Shown here: positions 45,174 to 53,801 of the stretch, in pieces
Numbering within the stretch: the first letter of the stretch is position 1
Layout of the letters: every line of letters begins with the position of its first letter
Source: Gammaproteobacteria bacterium
Lineage (GTDB): Bacteria > Pseudomonadota > Gammaproteobacteria > Pseudomonadales > Pseudohongiellaceae
DNA length: 64,000 nt
Assembly (NCBI GenBank): GCA_024639905.1
Contig: JAHEGE010000001.1
Location: 372,001-436,000, forward strand
Direction: 5' to 3'
Translations under genes and position numbers: made by a program
The notes under the pieces: generated by a model
Told to the model about the DNA's origin: nothing
Seen by the model: the letters and a program-made list of their open reading frames with translations, nothing else
Databases searched by the model: none

Positions 45174-46201
45174 TCTAGCCGGTAGACCTTGCTCGCGGTG
45201 CCGGAGAACAGCGCCTGCTTTTCCCCTTCGCTGTAGCGCGCGGCAATTTTCTTGAGGCCGTTCCAGAGTACGGGGTAGCTAATGCTCAGGCGATCTACGG
45301 GGAAGTTGCTCTCGAACATACAGCGCTCGGGCCCAAAGCATTCGATCATGTGATGGTAGTAGCGCGCCTGTGCGTCGACAAATTCATCCGAGGTGGGAGG
45401 TCGCTCCGCGGTGTGCCATTCGAAGCCGTTGTCGGGCATCGCCAGACCGCCGATCTTCGCATAGACGTTCGGGCATTTCGCCAGTTCTCGCATCTCCTGC
45501 TTCCATTCCCGAAATATCTCGTCGCGGCTACCACGGAATCGGCCAACACCTAAAGGCGTGCCGAAGTGGTCGAGGATCATCGTACACTCCGGCACCGCGT
45601 TGGCGAGGTCGATGTAGTCGAGATTCTGATGGTGGTAATGCCATGTATCGTAACTCAGTCCGCGCGCGGCGAGTTGTCGGAGCCCCTTGCGGAAAGACTC
45701 TTTGCCGTAAAGATAAGAGGGCGCGCGGCCGGGGATCACGAGGTGTTCCGGTTCTTTATCGCAGGCGCCTGCATGGCGAATACCTTTGAATAGTGCGCCG
45801 GCGATTTCTGTATGAGCGGCGAGCACTTCTTCGAGCTTGTCTGGGTCGCTGCCTGCGAGGGTGAGATCGGCATGGGCGACGATGCCGGCGATTTGCGCTT
45901 TTCCCTCAGTATTGGCCTGCGAGTGGCGCGCGATCTCGGTTACCGCCTCGGTTTCGCCGAGCGGGAGGAGGTGCTCTGGCCCCTCACGCCGATAGAATGC
46001 GCGGCATTCCATGAACAGGGTTTTAGTCACGTTGTGGCCCGACTGCGTATCGCCCCAAAGCTCTTCGAGTAAATAGTCTTGATCGAAGCGCTTGCGCCAG
46101 AGGTGGTGGTGGGGGTCGATGATTTCACGCCCCGGGTCGAGTATTGGCTCGTCGACTTGCGCGAGCCAGGCATTGTCTTTAGGGGTAAAGGCTGTCGTCA
46201 T
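45170..46201 (-). CDS. Amidohydrolase-2 family metal-dependent hydrolase
   Basis: The 343-residue TIM-barrel protein belongs to the amidohydrolase 2 group (PF04909), whose members hydrolyse lactones or decarboxylate. IIDPHHHLWRKRF near the N-terminus contains the HxH metal site; YDTWHYHHQNLDYIDLAN and CTMILDHFGTPLG are the next barrel strands, with MFESNFPVDRLSISYPVLW near the end. It is divergent from a sodium:solute symporter across 236 bases (46202-46437), suggesting a substrate taken up by the transporter, but this is only context. Substrate unknown. Confidence 0.83.
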   Translation of the reverse strand: MTTAFTPKDNAWLAQVDEPILDPGREIIDPHHHLWRKRFDQDYLLEELWGDTQSGHNVTKTLFMECRAFYRREGPEHLLPLGETEAVTEIARHSQANTEGKAQIAGIVAHADLTLAGSDPDKLEEVLAAHTEIAGALFKGIRHAGACDKEPEHLVIPGRAPSYLYGKESFRKGLRQLAARGLSYDTWHYHHQNLDYIDLANAVPECTMILDHFGTPLGVGRFRGSRDEIFREWKQEMRELAKCPNVYAKIGGLAMPDNGFEWHTAERPPTSDEFVDAQARYYHHMIECFGPERCMFESNFPVDRLSISYPVLWNGLKKIAARYSEGEKQALFSGTASKVYRLD

Positions 46202-46437
46202 GGGCTAGTCTTCTGTTGCGGCTGCAGGAATTACGTGTTGAGAGTAAAGCCTAAGCGCTTAACCTGCGCAAGAGATTGATCCGCCTCAAATCCGCAGCGA
46301 TTGAGTCAGACGCGTTAGGGCGGGTAAGCATGAATTGCGCTGCACGGGGGTCGGAGGTTATGCTCGACGGCCTGCAATTAGCACCCAGTGAAAGCGACTA
46401 AAGCTCGCTGCGAAAAATAAAAATCTCGGAGAAATAG

Positions 46438-47979
46438 ATGGATCTGCCAGCCCTCGTCATATTGTGTTACCTCGTGTTCTTTGTTTTGGTGGGCATCTAT
46501 ATCAGCCGCAGCAATCGCAGTTCGTCCGATTGGGCGATTGGCGGCGGCACGCTAGGTGTCGGCATGCTAGCGGCCGGCATAGCCGGCACGCGTATCGGCG
46601 GGGCAGGGACCTACGGCGTTGCGGGCGACGTGATCAGCGAGGGCATTGGCCATCTCTGGTATGGCGTCAACTCATTCGCTGCCTTGTTTCTCGTTGGCCT
46701 CTTCTTCGCCATACCCTACCGTCGGCTGCGTCTTGCAAGCGTCGGTGAGGTCTTCGATTTTCGTTTCGGCTCCCAGCGCTGCCAGTCGCTCTCGAGCCTG
46801 TGCGTGCAGGCGGAGTATTTAGTCATCAACATCATCGAGCCCTATGTGATCGCGACGATCGTGAGTGGGGTGACGGGCTGGCCCTTTTGGGTTGGCATCC
46901 TCATTGGTGCCTTCGTCATCGTCTTGTTCACGATTACCGGCGGACTTAAAGGCACCGCGGTGACGAATATCGTGCATTGCGCGGTGATTATCCTCGGCTT
47001 AGGTGCTGTGGGTATCGTCGCCATGAATAATTTGGGCGGCTGGGATGCGGTCATCGCTGAATCTAAGGTTATGCTCGCGGCGTCCGGAAAAGACGTGCCC
47101 GCGTGGTGGTCTTTCACCGGCATAGGCTGGGCGACGATCATCGCCCTGTTCATTTCGGCGACTATCCATACACCGGCGGCGTCGGTGTATGCGAACTACG
47201 CCAGTTCTGCTGCGAAGCAGGAATACCTCATACCTGGTTTTTTCTGGGCGGGTATTATCGCCGCGATTATGCCGGTTGTGGCTGGCGGCATCGGCATCCT
47301 CACGATGGTGAAATACGGCGCCGAGAGTGGCTTGTCGGGGTATCTTAATATTGCGCAGCTAGCCATCGACACGGGTCCCTTGCTGGGCGGCATTGCCCTC
47401 GCGGCAGTTCTCGCAGCAGTGATCTCTTCTGGCGCACCGATTTTGCTCGCCAGCGCCACGATGCTAGTCAGCGATTGGATTCCTGTATCGAAGACCTGGT
47501 CGAGCGACAAGAAGCTCAAGGCGTATAAGGTCACCACTGCACTTTATGGCTCGCTCGCAGCCTTGCTCGCCTACTCCTTGAATTTCGGTTCTGTGCTGCA
47601 ATTTTTGCTGCTTGGCTTCGCGATGGTGGTGCCGCCGGCGATCGCCGTCGGCTACGTGTTTTACTGGAAGCGCACGACCGAGTTGGCGGTGTTTTTGGGT
47701 ATCCTGACCGGCTTCGTTGGAGGCGCCACAATGTGGTTCCTTAACCGTAGTTTTTCAGGTGCAGATAATGCGGATGTAGGTGGCTTCGCGCAGTTTTGGT
47801 TCGAGCTGTGTCAGACCCTGGGAGAATGGCGTGACCCGTCTTTCCTGACGCTATTGCTGCCGCTTATCGTCATCCCTATCGTGACGATTCTATTCCCCGA
47901 GAAGAACGAAGACGAAGACCGCAAGGAAGCCTTCTACGCCAAGTTAGGCCGCATTCAGCGTAATTTTAACTGGGCGTAG
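46438..47979 (+). CDS. Sodium:solute symporter family transporter
   Basis: The 513-residue membrane protein has about 13 hydrophobic segments, starting with ALVILCYLVFFVLVGIYISR, and the SSS-family region DWAIGGGTLGVGMLAAGIAG. Further segments include FAALFLVGLFFAIPYRRLR, GDVISEGIGHLWYGVNSF and the late LLPLIVIPIVTILFP. It ends in a charged tail (EKNEDEDRKEAFYAKLG). GGAG seven bases before the ATG fixes the start. The substrate cannot be read from sequence; amidohydrolase and ThDP-enzyme genes flank it. Confidence 0.87.
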   Translation: MDLPALVILCYLVFFVLVGIYISRSNRSSSDWAIGGGTLGVGMLAAGIAGTRIGGAGTYGVAGDVISEGIGHLWYGVNSFAALFLVGLFFAIPYRRLRLASVGEVFDFRFGSQRCQSLSSLCVQAEYLVINIIEPYVIATIVSGVTGWPFWVGILIGAFVIVLFTITGGLKGTAVTNIVHCAVIILGLGAVGIVAMNNLGGWDAVIAESKVMLAASGKDVPAWWSFTGIGWATIIALFISATIHTPAASVYANYASSAAKQEYLIPGFFWAGIIAAIMPVVAGGIGILTMVKYGAESGLSGYLNIAQLAIDTGPLLGGIALAAVLAAVISSGAPILLASATMLVSDWIPVSKTWSSDKKLKAYKVTTALYGSLAALLAYSLNFGSVLQFLLLGFAMVVPPAIAVGYVFYWKRTTELAVFLGILTGFVGGATMWFLNRSFSGADNADVGGFAQFWFELCQTLGEWRDPSFLTLLLPLIVIPIVTILFPEKNEDEDRKEAFYAKLGRIQRNFNWA

Positions 47980-47993
47980 CAACGAGCCAGACC

Positions 47994-48013
47994 ACGCCCA
48001 GTAAGCTGGGCGT
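47994..48013. repeat. 8-bp inverted repeat between symporter and ThDP-enzyme genes
   Basis: ACGCCCAG (47994-48001) and CTGGGCGT (48006-48013) form a perfect 8-bp stem with a 4-base loop, in the 57-base gap between two convergent genes. TGGGCGTAG also ends the symporter gene (47971-47979). There is no T run on either side, so it is a possible rho-independent-like pause or a protein site rather than a clear terminator. Confidence 0.45.
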
Positions 48014-48036
48014 AGGACTGGTGCTGAGACTTAGGC

Positions 48037-49617
48037 TTAGGCGCGAGCCTGGATAACGAAAGGTCCCGGCGTCTTGTAACTCTCTTCGAGCAACCTGCAT
48101 AGGTCTTCCGCATCTTTCGCGTGCGCACCCGGAACGCCAAAGCCTTTCGCCATAGCAACCCAGTCGAGCTCAGGATTGCCTATATCGAACAGGCTGGCGG
48201 CGATCTCACCAACGTCTTTCACACCTAGTCGCGCGTATTCCACATTGAGAATGTTATAGCTGCTGTTGGCAAAGATCAGCGTCGTGACATTGAGGTTTTC
48301 TCGTGCCTGTGTCCAAAAACTTTGATTGGTATAGGCCGCACCGCCATCGCCAAGCATGGCGAGTACCGGCCGGTCTGGACAGGCGAGTGCTGCGCCGGTT
48401 GCTACCGGCCCACCTTGGCCGATGGCGCCGCCGGTGAGGGCAAGCCAGCTATTCGCTGCCGAGTTCTGGCAGAACGCATGCGCGGCGTTGCCTCCGCCCG
48501 AGTCGGTCGCGACGATTAGGCCTTCGGGCATGGTAGCGGCAACCGCCTGGATAATAGTCTTGGTTTCGAGCTTCCCGCTGGGGCGTGGCGTCTCGCGGCG
48601 CTCGAAGGTCTTTATAGTCTCGTCCTGTGCGCCGAGGCGTTCGGCGAGGCGAGCGAGTGCGTCGATCGCGTCGTCTTCAACCTGTGTTAGGCGACTCACT
48701 TGGCAGCCCTCGGGGATCAGTTGTCCGGGGATACCGCGGTAAGCGAAGAAGCTCGCGGGAATCTGTCCACCCACTAAGACCAGATGGTCTAGGCCATGCA
48801 GGGTTTGTAGGATCTGCTCGGGGAAATAGGGGAGTCGCTCTACTTCGGGGTTGCCTGGGCCGCCGTCAACGCGCGCGGGGAAGGTGCCGGTGAAGAGCCT
48901 GCTGCCTGTTTTTACTGAGATCTTGCTTGCGCTTGCGAGAGCAGCTGGGTCTACTCCGTGATGTTCGAGCAAAAAGGCGACCTTGCCGCCGGCTTTGATC
49001 TTCGCCGCGATGTCATCGATGACGCTCGCGTCGACCTTGCTGCGCTGCGGCAGGGCATTCGGTGTTACTGGGCCCTTACTGTCGCCCCAGGCCGCATCGG
49101 CGCCCATGATGAGCGTGGCGATCTGGCCCTGTGAGCCAGGCGTCTGCCGCAGCGTCGCGGTGTAAGCATCGGCGCCGTCTTGCGCGAGGCTAGTCTCAGT
49201 GCTTTCAGATTTTATCCAGCTTGAATAATTACGCGCGAGCGTGTCTATGTTCGAGGTCAGTGGCGCATCGTAGCCGACGTGGTAATTGGGGTGATTACCA
49301 ACTATGTTAATCATCGGCGAGTTAGCACGTCGTGCGTTATGCAGATTGGCGATACCATTCGCAAGTCCTGGGCCGAGATGAAGCAGTGTAGCTGCGGGCT
49401 TGCCTGTCATGCGCGCATAGCCATCGGCTGCGCCGGTGCAGACGCCTTCGAAAAGCGCTAGCACTGAGCGCATCTTAGGCACGCGATCTAGTGCTTGTAC
49501 CAGATGCATCTCCGAGGTGCCGGGGTTGGCGATGCAGAGCTCGACGCCGCAGTCTGCCAGTGTTTCGATGAGTGCTGTGGCGCCGTTCATTGCGGCTGTC
49601 TCGTTCTCTTGCGACAT
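48037..49617 (-). CDS. Thiamin-diphosphate-dependent enzyme annotated in relatives as acetolactate synthase large subunit
   Basis: ThDP enzymes cleave or form bonds next to carbonyl groups. The 526-residue protein has the N-terminal PYR domain with GVELCIANPGTSEMHLVQAL and the ThDP-activating Glu in ALFEGVCTGAADGYARM. A middle domain follows, then the C-terminal PP domain with the magnesium motif GDGGAAYTNQSFW...NSSYNI. Catalytic acetolactate synthase function is not assured: the protein is shorter than AHAS (~570 residues), and no small subunit gene is near. A decarboxylase or carboligase of unknown substrate is as likely. Start ATG 49617, or the later ATG at 49590. Confidence 0.82.
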   Translation of the reverse strand: MSQENETAAMNGATALIETLADCGVELCIANPGTSEMHLVQALDRVPKMRSVLALFEGVCTGAADGYARMTGKPAATLLHLGPGLANGIANLHNARRANSPMINIVGNHPNYHVGYDAPLTSNIDTLARNYSSWIKSESTETSLAQDGADAYTATLRQTPGSQGQIATLIMGADAAWGDSKGPVTPNALPQRSKVDASVIDDIAAKIKAGGKVAFLLEHHGVDPAALASASKISVKTGSRLFTGTFPARVDGGPGNPEVERLPYFPEQILQTLHGLDHLVLVGGQIPASFFAYRGIPGQLIPEGCQVSRLTQVEDDAIDALARLAERLGAQDETIKTFERRETPRPSGKLETKTIIQAVAATMPEGLIVATDSGGGNAAHAFCQNSAANSWLALTGGAIGQGGPVATGAALACPDRPVLAMLGDGGAAYTNQSFWTQARENLNVTTLIFANSSYNILNVEYARLGVKDVGEIAASLFDIGNPELDWVAMAKGFGVPGAHAKDAEDLCRLLEESYKTPGPFVIQARA

Positions 49618-49850
49618 GTCTCTAGGCCTTTTTTGTCATAGTTGTGAGGGTGTGCAATTTTTCTTAATCATAGCAGCTTCAAGAGTGGGAGGAAGCGCCG
49701 CTGGCCAAGCCTGAGAGAGAGTCTGTGAAGCATGGGTTGTCACAAACCTTTTGTGCGTGTGCTTTAGCGGCTAGACTAGAGCCGCGGAAACGCTTGCTCC
49801 AAGAGCGCGTTTGCTAGATCACAGACAGCAGTAAACTGCGAGGAATCTGC

Positions 49851-50474
49851 ATGCAGGCCGAAATAATGAATCTCTTCGCCATCCCCGTGACGCGTTCGGT
49901 GATGGGAAGGGGTTTTACGAATGAAGAGATGCGCTGTTTTCAGGACAAGCTTCAGAGCCCGGTGAATGCGATCTCCAACTTCTCATCCCGTGATAAAAAC
50001 GTGCTCAACGATCCCGCGCTCGCAGGATTAAAGGCGCAGTTGCAGGCGAGTCTCGATCACTACCTTAAAACCATCTTCAATCCGTCGAATGCGGTGTCTC
50101 TGCGGGTCACACAGTCGTGGCTGACGCTCAGCCGCAAGGGTGAGTCGCATCATTCTCACGTGCACCCCAATAGCGTGGTGAGCGGGGTGGTGTATATCAA
50201 CGTCGCCAAGGATGACGGCATTAATTTCTATCGCAACCAGGACGCGACCTGGTTCGAGTTGCTCCGCGAGGCGGATACCTACCATAACGCGTATCGCTAT
50301 TTCATTCCGGTCAACGCGGGCGACATCGTCTTGTTTCCTTCTAATCTTAGCCATGGGGTGCGCGAGGTCGTCGAAGACGTTGAGCGTGTTAGCTTGTCGT
50401 TTAACTCCTTTTTCGAAGGGGAATTGGGCCGAGAGGAATTCGCCAATTCGCTTAAAATCTCTCTCGCGACTTAG
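49851..50474 (+). CDS. Putative 2-oxoglutarate/Fe(II) oxygenase-like protein (TIGR02466 type)
   Basis: The 207-residue protein has a jelly-roll oxygenase pattern: WLTLSRKGESHHSHVHPNSV carries a cluster of four His (100, 101, 103, 105), then SGVVYINVAKDDGINFYRN, and NAGDIVLFPSNLSHGVREV with His168 as candidate distal metal ligand. This matches the family of putative 2OG-Fe(II) oxygenases, whose substrates are unknown. An HxD pair is not exact here: the proximal ligand pair reads HVH-P-N, so metal binding needs testing. It is followed after 11 bases by the DUF4105-type gene, so they may share a transcript. Confidence 0.7.
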   Translation: MQAEIMNLFAIPVTRSVMGRGFTNEEMRCFQDKLQSPVNAISNFSSRDKNVLNDPALAGLKAQLQASLDHYLKTIFNPSNAVSLRVTQSWLTLSRKGESHHSHVHPNSVVSGVVYINVAKDDGINFYRNQDATWFELLREADTYHNAYRYFIPVNAGDIVLFPSNLSHGVREVVEDVERVSLSFNSFFEGELGREEFANSLKISLAT

Positions 50475-50485
50475 GCGCCGACATC

Positions 50486-51853
50486 ATGAGCTGTGCCCGT
50501 CCCGCGATCAAAACCTTCATCCCCGCGTTCCTTTTCGTCTCGCTGCTCGTCTTTCTGCTCGTCTTAGTTGGGCTCTTTAGTCGACAGGCGAACGCCCAGG
50601 GCGCGGAAAGTGGTGCGCACCAAAACCCGGTAGCGCTGCGGTTCTATTTGATTACCGTCGATGTCGGTAGCAACGTATGGGATAACTTTGGCCACAGTGC
50701 GTTAAGGGTGGTCGATGAGCTAAATGGTAGCGATACGGTGTACAACTGGGGCGTCTTTGAAGTACGCGATGGACCGGTGGCGTTCGCCTACGATTTTTTT
50801 ATCGATGACCTTCAGTACCGCTTGGCTACCCAAAGGCTAGAGCGTGAAGTCGCTAATTATAGAACGCAACGGCGCTCGGTCTGGCAAGACGAATTGAATC
50901 TGACGGCGGCGCAAAAACAGCGATTGCTCGCACGCTTGCAGTGGAATCGCGCAGCGGAGAATGTGTACTACGATTACGATTATTTTTTTGATAATTGCAC
51001 GACGCGTATTCGCGATTATCTTAACGAAGCGCTCGACGGCAAACTTGCACAAGTCGCGTCCTCATCGACCTCTCTGAGCTTTCGTGACGAGGTGCGCAGC
51101 CACTATGCGTCTATCGCCCCCATTCGTTTTGCTCTCGATGTATTGATGAATGGGGATATTGATCGGGAAATGAGTGCATGGGAGTCTCTGTTTTTGCCGC
51201 TACGGCTAAGATCGCTGCTCGGGGTGACGGAGTCGGACGTGGTGTCCGCGGGCGTGCGTCTTCCCTTGGTGGCTGCAAGCCAGATCTTGCTCGAGTATCC
51301 GGCGCCCGCTGCGCAGCCAGATCTTGTTGTGGTAGTCGGCATAGCGCTGCTTGGGTTGGCTCTGTTCCTCATGCTGATGTTGACGCGTCAACGCCGTTCC
51401 TATTCCGCGACACACGCCCGACTGACGTTCCGCGCCAACGCATTCTGCCTGCGTCTGCTGGGCCTGAGCAGTGTGGTCATGGGTTTGCTCAGTGGGGTGT
51501 TTGGTCTTTTGATGCTCGCAAGCTGGTTTGCCTCGGGGCACACCGATCTTCATCATAATCTCAATCTTTTGGTGTTTTGGCCCACCGATCTGCTTGTCGT
51601 GGTTGCGGCTTTGCGATGGTTGCTAGTCGCTTCGCCTTGGATGCTTACACATAATTCAAACCCTTTCGTAGCGTATTACCTCTTGCTCAAGACGCTTTGC
51701 GCGCTGGTTTACTGTGCTGTTGCTTGGAGCGGCTTCGCCCAGCAGGATACGTTCGCCCTGGCGAGTTATTTGGTGCCACCGACTCTGTTGTTGATGTGGC
51801 TGGGATGGATCGTCGGTTGCCAAACGTCGCGCCGTGCCGAGATAATTTTGTAG
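50486..51853 (+). CDS. DUF4105 / Lnb-type membrane protein (candidate lipoprotein N-acyltransferase)
   Basis: The 455-residue protein has a signal-like N-terminus (FLFVSLLVFLLVLVGLFS), then a periplasmic domain with NVWDNFGHSALRV (His70) and NVYYDYDYFFDNCTTRIRD (Cys171), and NWGVFEV between them: the DUF4105 pattern. The C-terminal third holds five hydrophobic helices (LVVVVGIALLGLALFLMLML, VVMGLLSGVFGLLMLAS, DLLVVVAALRWLL, LLLKTLCALVYCAVAWSG, LVPPTLLLMWLGWIVG). From memory, domain resources now describe this arrangement as Lnb, an alternative lipoprotein N-acyltransferase; that link is established knowledge I cannot check here. The Cys and His would be the catalytic pair. It lies after the oxygenase-like gene and before an HSL esterase. 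Confidence 0.78.
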   Translation: MSCARPAIKTFIPAFLFVSLLVFLLVLVGLFSRQANAQGAESGAHQNPVALRFYLITVDVGSNVWDNFGHSALRVVDELNGSDTVYNWGVFEVRDGPVAFAYDFFIDDLQYRLATQRLEREVANYRTQRRSVWQDELNLTAAQKQRLLARLQWNRAAENVYYDYDYFFDNCTTRIRDYLNEALDGKLAQVASSSTSLSFRDEVRSHYASIAPIRFALDVLMNGDIDREMSAWESLFLPLRLRSLLGVTESDVVSAGVRLPLVAASQILLEYPAPAAQPDLVVVVGIALLGLALFLMLMLTRQRRSYSATHARLTFRANAFCLRLLGLSSVVMGLLSGVFGLLMLASWFASGHTDLHHNLNLLVFWPTDLLVVVAALRWLLVASPWMLTHNSNPFVAYYLLLKTLCALVYCAVAWSGFAQQDTFALASYLVPPTLLLMWLGWIVGCQTSRRAEIIL

Positions 51854-51871
51854 CTCTAATGGAGAATGGCC

Positions 51872-52834
51872 ATGAATGAGAATCGCACGCTTGACGCGCA
51901 GCGCAGCCCAGAATTAGAAGCCATGGCGGCGAAGATCGCCCAGTCCTCGGCACGACTCAAACAATTGCACGAGTGTACGCCGGAGGAGGCGCGCGCTATG
52001 CGCGCCAAGCGCGGCAACCCCTTCGCCCCGCCCGCGTGTGTAGCGGTGGAGGTGATAGAGGATAAGATTCCGGGCCGTAGTACGCGCGTACGCCGCTACT
52101 ACCCCGGTGGGCAGGCGAGCGCATTGCGCCCCGCGCTTATTTATTACCACGGGGGTGGCTATGTCTTAGGCGACGTCGAGCAGTATGACACCCTCACCCA
52201 GCAATTAGCGGAACGAGCTGGCTGCGTGGTGGTGTCTGTAGAGTATAAGCTCGCGCCTGAGTCGCAATCGGCAGCAATCTTCGAGGAAGCCTTCGAGGCC
52301 TATCGCTGGATTCTTGAAAGCGGCGAAGAGTGGGGAATAGACACCGGTCGCATCGCCGTAGGCGGCGACAGCGCGGGCGGAAATTTATCGATAGCAGTCT
52401 GTCTCGACTGCAAACGGCGCTCGGTGTCGCAGCCCTGTTTGCAGCTCCTGCTTTACCCGGCGACGGACTACAGCATGAGCTTCGCTTCGGTGGATGAATT
52501 CGCAGACGACTACTTCCTCACAAAGCGCAGCATGGAGTGGTTTGCTGGGCATTTCCTCGAGTCGCCTGAGCGGGCTAGCGATCCCCGCGTGTCGCCCATG
52601 CTCGCCGACGTAAGCGGTCTCGCGCCCGCTTTCGTGCTAACTGCAGGTTTCGATCCGCTGCGCGACGAGGGCGAGGCCTTCGCGCAGAAGCTCGCGCAGG
52701 CCGGCGTTGCGGTGCGGCACGTCTGCTATACCGATATGATCCACGCGTTTATATCCTTCGCAGGCGGTATCGAGGCGGGCATGGAGGCGCTTGAGGAGTC
52801 CGCGCAGGAGCTGCGTGCGGCTTTCTCTGGCTAG
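51872..52834 (+). CDS. HSL-family alpha/beta hydrolase
   Basis: The 320-residue enzyme belongs to the hormone-sensitive-lipase (alpha/beta hydrolase fold 3) group of esterases. It shows the oxyanion HGGG in IYYHGGGYVLGDV and the nucleophile Ser in VGGDSAGGNLSIA. Asp comes in TAGFDPLRDEGEAF and His in CYTDMIHAFISFAGG. Start ATG 51872 has GGAG seven bases upstream; an ATG six bases earlier is too close to it. It is 18 bases after the DUF4105-type gene. Substrate unknown; no signal peptide, so cytosolic. Confidence 0.86.
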   Translation: MNENRTLDAQRSPELEAMAAKIAQSSARLKQLHECTPEEARAMRAKRGNPFAPPACVAVEVIEDKIPGRSTRVRRYYPGGQASALRPALIYYHGGGYVLGDVEQYDTLTQQLAERAGCVVVSVEYKLAPESQSAAIFEEAFEAYRWILESGEEWGIDTGRIAVGGDSAGGNLSIAVCLDCKRRSVSQPCLQLLLYPATDYSMSFASVDEFADDYFLTKRSMEWFAGHFLESPERASDPRVSPMLADVSGLAPAFVLTAGFDPLRDEGEAFAQKLAQAGVAVRHVCYTDMIHAFISFAGGIEAGMEALEESAQELRAAFSG

Positions 52835-52881
52835 TTGCCTCGGTCTAGCACTACAGAGCCGCCGATAAACCGCGTCGCGGC

Positions 52882-53649
52882 TTACGACTGGCCGAAGAAA
52901 ATGGGGAAGAAGGCGTAGGAGCCGAGCATCAGCGCGGCGATTGCAAGCAGGGTGAGGGCGTGTTGCGCAGCCGCCGGCAAGCGAGGTTGGCCCTGTCTTT
53001 CCCATCGCAAAAACACCTCGACGCCAATGAGGTAGGGAACGAAGAACGCGAAGTCTTGGAAGTAGTCGAACGGGCCGCTGAAATTCTCCCCAATCCCCCA
53101 GTCTCCCATGAGTGCGAACCACACGCCGTACTGCATCCGATAGAGCCAAGAGCCCATCGCTAAGACAAAAATGCGCAGCGCCCATTCGCGGTGCAGCGCG
53201 AAGTGCTTTGCGCGCGCTGCGCGCACCGTCTGCACGCTGCACACCAGCACGCAGGCGCCGTAAAGTGCGAACGCCACATCCATTACCGGGCCGCCTATCG
53301 TGTGATTGAGTACGATGAAGCTGAGGCCGGCGAGCGCAGTAAACAGCGCTGCGCTAAAGAATACATAGCCGGAGGCGCGATGAAGCTGGGGATAGCGGCG
53401 TCGCAGCGGGCCTATCAGTTGCAGTGGCGCGAGCAGAGTGATGACAGCGCCTGCGAGCATATGGGTGAATATTGTGCCATTCGCGAGGCTGGCGCCTGTC
53501 GTGTAAAGATGAGTCTCTTGGCTGAGGTCTTGGCTGAGGCCGCGGAGACCAAAGGCCGTCGCGTAGAGGACGAACGCGGTCCCTAGCACGCCCATTATCG
53601 AGATTAGGGCAAGCCTCATTCTCGTGTCGCTTGTGCTCAGCGTGTTCAT
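52882..53649 (-). CDS. DUF2306-family membrane protein
   Basis: This 255-residue protein has about seven membrane segments (for example ALISIMGVLGTAFVLYATAFG, HMLAGAVITLLAPLQLIGPL, YVFFSAALFTALAGLSFIVL, FALYGACVLVCSVQTVRAA, ALTLLAIAALMLGSYAFF) and the DUF2306 pattern LRRRYPQLHRASGYVF and HFALHREWALRIFVL, where His residues face haem-binding-like positions. ATG 53649 has AAGGGAG eight bases upstream; an upstream 25-residue extension is rejected. Function unknown. It stands alone between a convergent esterase and pal. Confidence 0.82.
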   Translation of the reverse strand: MNTLSTSDTRMRLALISIMGVLGTAFVLYATAFGLRGLSQDLSQETHLYTTGASLANGTIFTHMLAGAVITLLAPLQLIGPLRRRYPQLHRASGYVFFSAALFTALAGLSFIVLNHTIGGPVMDVAFALYGACVLVCSVQTVRAARAKHFALHREWALRIFVLAMGSWLYRMQYGVWFALMGDWGIGENFSGPFDYFQDFAFFVPYLIGVEVFLRWERQGQPRLPAAAQHALTLLAIAALMLGSYAFFPIFFGQS

Positions 53650-53714
53650 GGTCTTCGCTCCCTTGAGGGCTAAGCCTCGTCTTATTATTGTTTTAGGAGT
53701 ATTCAAGCAGCAAA

Positions 53715-53758
53715 AAGCCGGCAAGGGAACCCTCCAGTGGAAGGCCTCTTGCCGGCTT
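53715..53758 (-). terminator. Intrinsic terminator after pal
   Basis: AAGCCGGCAAG (53715-53725) and CTTGCCGGCTT (53748-53758) form a perfect 11-bp stem. Read on the minus strand it ends in GGCTTTTTG, a T run suited to terminating pal transcription, 43 bases after the pal stop codon. Confidence 0.85.
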
Positions 53759-53801
53759 CGTTTGCCGAATGCCCTCGCGCAGGGGCGAGGGCGGGCGGAT
53801 C

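Noticed and set aside
47994-48013. Intrinsic terminator between symporter and ThDP-enzyme genes
   Set aside because: The stem is perfect but no T run follows on either strand, so it is listed only as an inverted repeat.
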